DNA from: Purshia tridentata
Lineage: Eukaryota > Streptophyta > Magnoliopsida > Rosales > Rosaceae
Direction: 5' to 3'
DNA: 23,380 nucleotides
Assembly (NCBI GenBank): GCA_003254885.1
Contig: QANT01005423.1
Location: 1-23,380 of the forward strand
Shown: positions 18,637 to 23,380 of the stretch, in pieces
Layout: each line of letters opens with the position of its first letter
Numbering within the stretch: the first letter of the stretch is position 1
Made by a program: the position numbers and the translations under genes
The notes under the pieces: generated by a model
Seen by the model: the letters and a program-made list of their open reading frames with translations, nothing else
Told to the model about the DNA's origin: nothing
Databases searched by the model: none

Positions 18637-20050
18637 AATTTTCAAACTTCACTGGAGAATGGTTTTAGTATACGATAAATATGGCCTGCTTTACTGAAAA
18701 GAAGAGAAGGGAACGTTCCTATTTATCATTGAGGGATTACAATCTATCATCTTTTTCTTCTTGCTACCATTCTTCTATAGCAAGAAGCATAATTGTTTTG
18801 TTAAATTTTATTAGAAGAGGTATTGTGTGCTATGAGGCGTGCACTATTGATTCATTTCCTTGACAAAAAGCTGCAGTGTCAAAGCAAAAGAAATTGATGA
18901 GTTTTGCAGAAAAGTTTCTATTTCCATAGCACAGCCCTACTTTTATATACTGGAGCATTCTATACAAGAAATATTTACTGTTCCAATATTACAGCTATAA
19001 TTTACCTAAAATTGAGTATTTACAATGAATTCCTTAATTACATACACCAGCAAAGCATCATTAGTTTAAGCAATTATCTCAATAAGCCAAAAAATCCCCG
19101 CAGTTTTCCTTACCTCACATACTTCTTTATATTAATGTTTGGATTGTATAATCATCCACTGGCTTTTTTCTTTTTTTTTGTCCGCCGATTGAAGCCTAAC
19201 ATAATAAGGAATGGTTTTATTGATACTCACCATTACGTTTTTGTTGAAATATTCACGGAGAAACACCAAAATACACTTTAAAACATGAAAAAAATAATAT
19301 ACTAAGAAAAAAAATGTATAAATGAAGTTAGACTTTATATCACAAAAAAACAAAGCTCATTTCCTGAAAGATGTGATATAACATGCCACTAAACTGCAAA
19401 TTGAATTTTCATATTTTCTGGAACTTCTAAAGGAGCTTCATTTCACACAATTGCACTAAACATATCCCAGCGCCACCATAATATTGGGATCTCAAAACTT
19501 ACAAGTGAACTTCGAAGCATTGAGTACGTAATTCTTGTGAAGGTTGGAAATGCTTGAGAATATGTAAATTATGAGTACCTTCAACTTTGGGTTGATACTT
19601 GATTTAGTGTGAGGTAAATTGTTCTTCTACTGGTCCAGATTTTATCATAGAGTCTACCTCATTCCTTTGTATGTTAATTTAATAGGGTAGTAGTTGTATG
19701 GTCAAATGGTTGATTTACTAGGCACAATATTGCTAAACTCTGCTACTTAATTTTTTATTTTTTTTTTGGCCAATCTGCTATTTAATGTTTAAATATGCAT
19801 TAATGTCAACGAGTTGTACCCATTGATGAAATGGATTGTAGTGTTGATGATTGATGCACAGAAAATCGGTTTCTTTGGACAGCCCTGTTAAAGTAATCAA
19901 CATGATTCTACTGTGGTCACCACAATGTTATTGCAGGAAAATTTATCTGTGGACATGTATAAAAACTAGTTCAAAAACAGAACAAAAAGATGATGAGAAA
20001 AAATACAGATAGACTTCTACATGCCAAAACTTGCTTTGTTTTCTTGATAG
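18637..20050. other. 3' UTR and intergenic region between convergent genes
   Basis: The first few hundred bases are expected to hold the galactosidase 3' UTR. No clean AATAAA was found close to the stop, so the poly(A) site is not placed. The remainder is AT-rich with no coding ORF, RNA gene or repeat that I can support. Confidence 0.5.
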
Positions 20051-20052
20051 AA

Positions 20053-20058
20053 TTTATT
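20053..20058 (-). terminator. Polyadenylation signal of the rps10 gene
   Basis: TTTATT on the plus strand gives AATAAA on the minus strand, about 155 nt past the rps10 stop, a normal distance for a plant 3' UTR. Inferred from motif and position only. Confidence 0.4.
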
Positions 20059-20211
20059 CAACAATACAAAGCTTAATTTCAGTTACCCTTTGCTCAACCA
20101 TTCAGGGTCTTCTTTGATTGCAGAACACAAATATATGTTATGGGCACATGATAAATAACAAACCAAATGCACTACTTCTAGCAGAAAAATACTTGGTACT
20201 AGCTAGCTTCT

Positions 20212-20586
20212 CTAAGCCTCTAATGGCTCCAACGGTCCAGTGGTATGACACTGCTCCAAGACTGCCTTGAGTTTCCCCTTATCCAGACGGGTCTCTGAAT
20301 CAAATAAGACTTCATATTGAGCACCAACTATACGCAGACGTTTCAACCAAAATAACTTCTTGCGCAATTCTTCATTCGTTTTTGTTTTCAGGACCACAAG
20401 TTGTTTCTTGGTCACCATTTCAAATTGTTCTCTGGACTTTTTATCGATATGAGGTGATCGTAACACAGTATATAACACTCGTGATTCTGGCAACCCAATC
20501 CTCCGTGCGTAAGGCCCCAAAAAATTCTTTTCCATTAATGGGTGCTCAAAAGATCGAATCGCTATGCATATCCTCTTTAGCCCCAT
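20212..20586 (-). CDS. rps10: Mitochondrial-type ribosomal protein S10, nuclear copy
   Basis: Component of the small subunit of the mitochondrial ribosome (uS10 family). The 124-residue product begins MGLKRICIAIRSF and contains GLPESRVLYTVLRSPHIDKKSREQFEM, then WLKRLRIVGAQYEVLF and TRLDKGKL, the hallmarks of the angiosperm mitochondrial rps10 product rather than of bacterial, chloroplast or cytosolic S10. The group II intron that interrupts mitochondrial rps10 is absent. The upstream ORF extension starts inside a presumed intron, so I chose ATG 20586, where the mitochondrial proteins also begin. No classical presequence is visible; several angiosperm nuclear rps10 copies are reported to lack one. 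The C-terminus ends in about 15 extra residues (VLEQCHTTGPLEPLEA region) beyond the family core as I remember it. The gene is convergent with the galactosidase gene. Confidence 0.85.
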   Translation of the reverse strand: MGLKRICIAIRSFEHPLMEKNFLGPYARRIGLPESRVLYTVLRSPHIDKKSREQFEMVTKKQLVVLKTKTNEELRKKLFWLKRLRIVGAQYEVLFDSETRLDKGKLKAVLEQCHTTGPLEPLEA

Positions 20587-20623
20587 CTCCGTACCCACGA
20601 AAAATTCAAAGAGCAAATGCCTG
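20587..20623 (-). promoter_or_regulatory. 3' splice site of a 5' leader intron before rps10
   Basis: The minus strand reads TTTCTTTAATTTACAG|GC, with the CAG at 20623-20621, a pyrimidine-rich plant acceptor 34 nt before the ATG. The exon sequence between acceptor and ATG is open in frame (HLLFEFFVGTE preceding MGLK). The upstream exon could therefore be non-coding leader or could add an N-terminal targeting segment. I could not find its donor with confidence. Confidence 0.5.
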
Positions 20624-20845
20624 TAAATTAAAGAAATCAATCACCGTGAACTAGACAACATCCCCTATAAATATTTAAATCTGGAACAATATAAGATCAA
20701 ATAATATTCAAAAACATAACCGACCCAAAAACCATAACCCCAAATTTCTCAAAATCCACCAAAACAAACACACATATCAAAAGGATTAAGCAGGCCAATT
20801 CACAATGAGCCACACATTTCTATTTTGAAAAGTTCAAGCTAGTTC

Positions 20846-20965
20846 TAGCAAGTAGAAATATTAATTATATTTAGCAAGTAGAAATATTAATTATATTTAG
20901 CAAGTAGAAATATTAGCAAGTAGAAATATTAATTATATTTAGCAAGTAGAAATATTAATTATATA
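20846..20965 (+). repeat. 26-bp tandem repeat array with one truncated unit
   Basis: Unit begins TAGCAAGTAGAAATATTAAT and is 26 bp long. Full units start at 20846, 20872, 20914 and 20940. A shortened 16-bp unit lies at 20898-20913. It is upstream of rps10 and possibly inside its leader intron. Confidence 0.9.
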
Positions 20966-21064
20966 ATATCATTAACACTTTCAGATAAGAAGAAAGCTTA
21001 GTGTTTGTGATTTCAACTAGATAAATAAATTACTGTACAACCAAGTGGGATGTCCCCAACTTGG

Positions 21065-21215
21065 GTTTTAATAGATTTTAAAGAAATTATGGATTCTTGA
21101 GGATTTTATGGACTTTAATGGAATTCCATAGAATCCATAAGATATACAGAATTCTGTATTATTGGATTTTAATGAATTTTGTTGGATTTCAATGGATTTC
21201 CATTATATTTCCCAG
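21065..21215. repeat. Fuzzy GGATTTTAATGG repeat, MITE-like
   Basis: Repeated GGATTTTA(A/T)TGGA and GGATTTCAATGG motifs on the plus strand face ATAGAATCCATA-type complements. TGGAATTCCA (about 21118-21127) is a perfect palindrome. This suggests a foldback or MITE-like remnant. No ends defined; the ORFs through it are not genes. Confidence 0.4.
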
Positions 21216-21280
21216 AAAAAAAGTGGGTTTGGGTCCGCTGATCCCTTGCTTGGTCAGCTCGGATCGAAGCCTTTTGGGCT

Positions 21281-21374
21281 CCATATATAAAAGCCACACA
21301 ACCTGCATATATAAAAGCCAGTGACATGAACATTTTCACATCAACTTGGAGGGCCTCCATATATAAAAGCCACT
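21281..21374 (+). promoter_or_regulatory. Three near-identical TATA-box motifs
   Basis: C(C/G)ATATATAAAAGCCA-type motifs at 21281-21297, 21304-21320 and 21358-21374. Each contains TATATAAAAG, close to the ideal plant TATA box. The first and third share the longer context GGGC(C)TCCATATATAAAAGCC, so they are copies. They may be the start region of an unrecognised plus-strand transcript or only a short repeat. Confidence 0.35.
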
Positions 21375-21410
21375 AGTTCTTCTTAGATGCTCTCTCACTG
21401 CACGCTTGCA

Positions 21411-21509
21411 ATGAGGAACGTACTTTGGTTGTTAATGAATGATGATTTTCAACCTAATCAGTGTGCCATACAAACAGCAGTGATCAAGGAAGGTTCTGCA
21501 AATTGTTAG
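21411..21509 (+). CDS. Speculative 32-codon ORF downstream of the TATA cluster
   Basis: ATG at 21411, about 50 nt after the third TATA motif, opens 32 codons (MRNVLWLLMNDD...) to TAG at 21507-21509. AATAAA follows at 21530-21535. The compact order TATA, ATG, stop, AATAAA is what a mini-gene would look like, but the product resembles nothing I know and an ORF this short is expected by chance. Confidence 0.15.
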   Translation: MRNVLWLLMNDDFQPNQCAIQTAVIKEGSANC

Positions 21510-21535
21510 CCAAATTTCTTCATGCAATGAATAAA

Positions 21536-21920
21536 ATAACAATATGATCAAGCAGCATATATGCATTGGTAAGAAATAAATTCTACACTCTTCACATATG
21601 TCAGCTTTTTCTTTTCGAGAATTCTCCCACATGATTGGCATTATCATAATGATATTTTTCAGTTAAAGAAGTTACACCTTCCATTCTGTGTCCACAAAAC
21701 AGAAACAATGCTCATGCTCAATAAAAGCCCCAAAAACATTGGGAACAAATAGGCCTATTCAGTCCAATTACAAGCATGCCTTGCGATCGCAAACAATCAA
21801 GTAAAAGAAAATGCAAGGAATATGAATGAAGCAACATGGTTCTTTATAAAAATAAAAATAAAAAGTCGCATGTTGTACAAATACCATTTCACAAAAAAGT
21901 TACACTCATCCTGGGTCCAA
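21536..21920. other. Intergenic, nothing recognised
   Basis: No coding ORF, RNA gene or clear repeat. It may include the promoter or first exon of the minus-strand rps10 gene; a weak donor-like AAG|GTGTAAC on the minus strand near 21672 is the only candidate noticed. Confidence 0.3.
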
Positions 21921-21924
21921 CCGG

Positions 21925-22170
21925 TGTTTTAAATATCAGCCGACAATCCAAAATTTCGGCCGAAATGTCGCTTTTTGGAGTCAGCGACACCGATAGGTGT
22001 GGTGAAGCAAAAACCCAAGTACTAATTAAGAACCCTAATCTATGATTTAACATTAGAATATCAAAACCCAATAATTGAAAAAGAAGAATCTGAAATTGAG
22101 AGTTTCGGCACCAAAATTTGAGCAGGAACCTGTAATCAGCAACGGTGAGCTTTGAGAAGGTGAGTCTCCT
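21925..22170. repeat. CGAAATTT-related repeat segment
   Basis: Contains AATTTCGGCCGAAATGTCG and GTCAGCGACACCGATAGG, related to the left-edge array at 218-490. The 106-codon minus-strand ORF here begins in the complement of the CT repeat (ERERQRQRKRR) and runs through this segment; I regard it as repeat-derived, not a gene. Confidence 0.4.
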
Positions 22171-22171
22171 C

Positions 22172-22226
22172 TTTCTCTGTCTCTGTCTCTCTCTCTCTGT
22201 CTCACTCACTCACTCACTCACACACA

Positions 22227-22273
<47 letters not shown>
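22172..22273 (+). repeat. CT/CACT microsatellite
   Basis: TCTCTG units, then CTCACTCACTCA, CACACACA and a pure (CT)n run of more than 40 bp to about 22273. Confidence 0.9.
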
Positions 22274-22275
<2 letters not shown>

Positions 22276-22980
22276 GCATCTGGGTCTGGTGGCCGTGCTC
22301 CAGCACAGAACCACTTATTTCATCTAAAGATGTTAAGTTTGGGCTTAGTTGATTAATGAGTGTTGGGCTTATTTATTGATTACTGGGTTTGGGCTCAAAT
22401 TTTTACCATTAATTTTGGGTTTAAAATAATATTAAGAGTTTTGTGCTATAAATATATTAGTTTTTTATTAGTTAAATATTGCAATTTTGCATTATAATTT
22501 AATAGGTAACATTCTTTTAATAATTTGAAAAAATGTATATAAAAGTGGTTTATAATTTAAACTAATAATACTTCTATTTATATAGTTTACTGATTCTTTT
22601 ATAATAGCTATGTTTTTTATTTGATTACACGTTTGTTATTTATTATTTTAAGAACTTTATTGTTTATTGATACTTTCATATTGGACATGTCTTTTTATTA
22701 AGGCTTTTTATTGTTTTTTCCCATGAAATATACTTTTTTTTTTTTACTTTGCCCCTTGAAACTTAAATTCTTTTACTTTACTCTGAAACTTTACACTCTC
22801 ATTTATACTCTCAACTCCACTTATTATATAGAGTTTTAGAGCTTCATTTTGAGTGATTTTTGTATGGTTGTAAAGAGGAGATTCATAGCTTTAAAATGAG
22901 TATAAAATTGCTAATTTTGATGGAGATTTGATGAGTCAAAAGTGGGTCAAAGTTGAGATAAAAACTAGACAAATGGATAA
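22274..22980. other. AT-rich non-genic DNA
   Basis: No gene recognised. A TTGGGCTTA/TTTGGGCTC-type motif recurs near 22338, 22364 and 22388, consistent with repeat debris. Confidence 0.4.
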
Positions 22981-22989
22981 AGTTGAGTT

Positions 22990-23185
22990 GAGGGGGCTAG
23001 GGGTGGGCCGGTTTGACTGGAAAACCGAAAACCGGACCGAAACCGACAAGACCGAACCGAAGAAAAACCGAACCGGACATCAACCGAGACCGATCTTCCG
23101 GTCTAAAGACCGAACCGGACAATTCCGGTCCGAAACCGGTCTCCAAAATCCTAGAACCCGGTGGACCGGACCGGACCGGATATAT
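22990..23185. repeat. Fuzzy CCGGACCGAA repeat
   Basis: Starts with GGGGTGGGCCGGTTTG and continues as degenerate ACCGAA, ACCGGA and CCGGTC units on both strands, ending in a short GGACC tandem (23162-23180). This kind of fuzzy repeat is widespread in angiosperm non-coding DNA and is probably element-derived. The two ORFs reading across it are artefacts (Thr, Glu, Pro, Arg rich). Confidence 0.7.
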
Positions 23186-23380
23186 TCAAAATTAAAAAAA
23201 TATATATATTTTTAATATTTATATACCCTATAATTTAGATTTATAACACTTTTTAAAGTTTTTTTTTTTAACCTTTACATTATTTATTTATATATTACCT
23301 AAGGGCCTAAAGTAAATCCTATAACTATTAACTTGTTAAGTATTAATTAAGTTATTAACTTATAAATTATGTTAACTTAT
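23186..23380. other. AT-rich right edge
   Basis: Very AT-rich, with no coding potential and no recognised feature. Confidence 0.4.

Noticed and set aside
18904..19281. 125-codon plus-strand ORF in the intergenic region
   Set aside because: Low-complexity, AT-driven composition (Ile, Phe, Tyr, Asn), no domain, no promoter or splice context.
20587..20640. Start of rps10 at the upstream ATG (142-residue version)
   Set aside because: The first codons lie in the pyrimidine-rich tract and CAG of a probable 3' splice site, and homology to mitochondrial RPS10 begins at the ATG at 20586.
20846..20965. CRISPR-like array
   Set aside because: The units are directly adjacent with no unique spacers, AT-rich, in a plant nuclear context. 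It is a plain tandem repeat.
21889..22209. 106-codon minus-strand ORF
   Set aside because: Its N-terminus is the complement of the CT microsatellite (ERERQRQRKRR) and the rest is repeat-derived. No domain or start context.
22928..23215. Arg/Thr/Pro-rich ORFs at the right edge
   Set aside because: They translate the CCGGACCGAA fuzzy repeat in two frames, which explains the composition fully.

Overview
The window is nuclear DNA from a flowering plant, most likely a dicot and probably a woody one; I cannot name the species. The reasons are a 19-exon plant gene with GT-AG introns, a secreted plant-type GH35 beta-galactosidase, a plant mitochondrial-type ribosomal protein S10 gene, and AT-rich, microsatellite- and retroelement-rich non-coding DNA. 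A single N at 18191, between two nearly identical 68-69 bp copies, suggests a draft-assembly join.

Layout. 1-900 is non-genic: a fuzzy CGAAATTT repeat (218-490) and then AT-rich DNA. About 900-1245 is the promoter and 5' UTR of the main gene, with a CT tract and a TATA-like box. 1246-18636 (+) is a complete beta-galactosidase gene of the BGAL10 type. I traced all 19 exons by reading frame, splice sites and family motifs; together they give 2559 nt (852 residues plus stop) with no frameshift or internal stop. The introns total 14.8 kb. Several hold decayed mobile DNA: a SINE-like tRNA-derived insert with 14-bp target duplications (intron 6), a pair of LTR-like repeats around gag-like debris (intron 7), a retrocopy 3' end with poly(A) (intron 11), a TRIM-like element (intron 12) and a probable solo LTR (intron 13). 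18637-20050 is intergenic.

20212-20586 (-) is an intact 124-codon ORF for mitochondrial-type ribosomal protein S10, convergent with the galactosidase gene. It has no group II intron and a good 3' splice site lies 34 nt upstream of its ATG, as expected of a mitochondrial gene moved to the nucleus through RNA. 20846-20965 is a 26-bp tandem array. 21281-21535 holds three near-identical TATA motifs followed by a 32-codon ORF and an AATAAA. 21900-23380 is repeat debris: a CT microsatellite, CGAAATTT-like sequence, a CCGGACCGAA-type fuzzy repeat and AT-rich DNA.

Function. The two genes are not functionally linked. The galactosidase is predicted to act in the cell wall on galactosyl side chains such as those of xyloglucan; RPS10 is predicted to act in the mitochondrial small ribosomal subunit. 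I found no clearly new multi-gene system. The points most worth checking are the transferred rps10 gene, the GC-AG intron, the TATA/mini-ORF cluster and the retroelement remnants.
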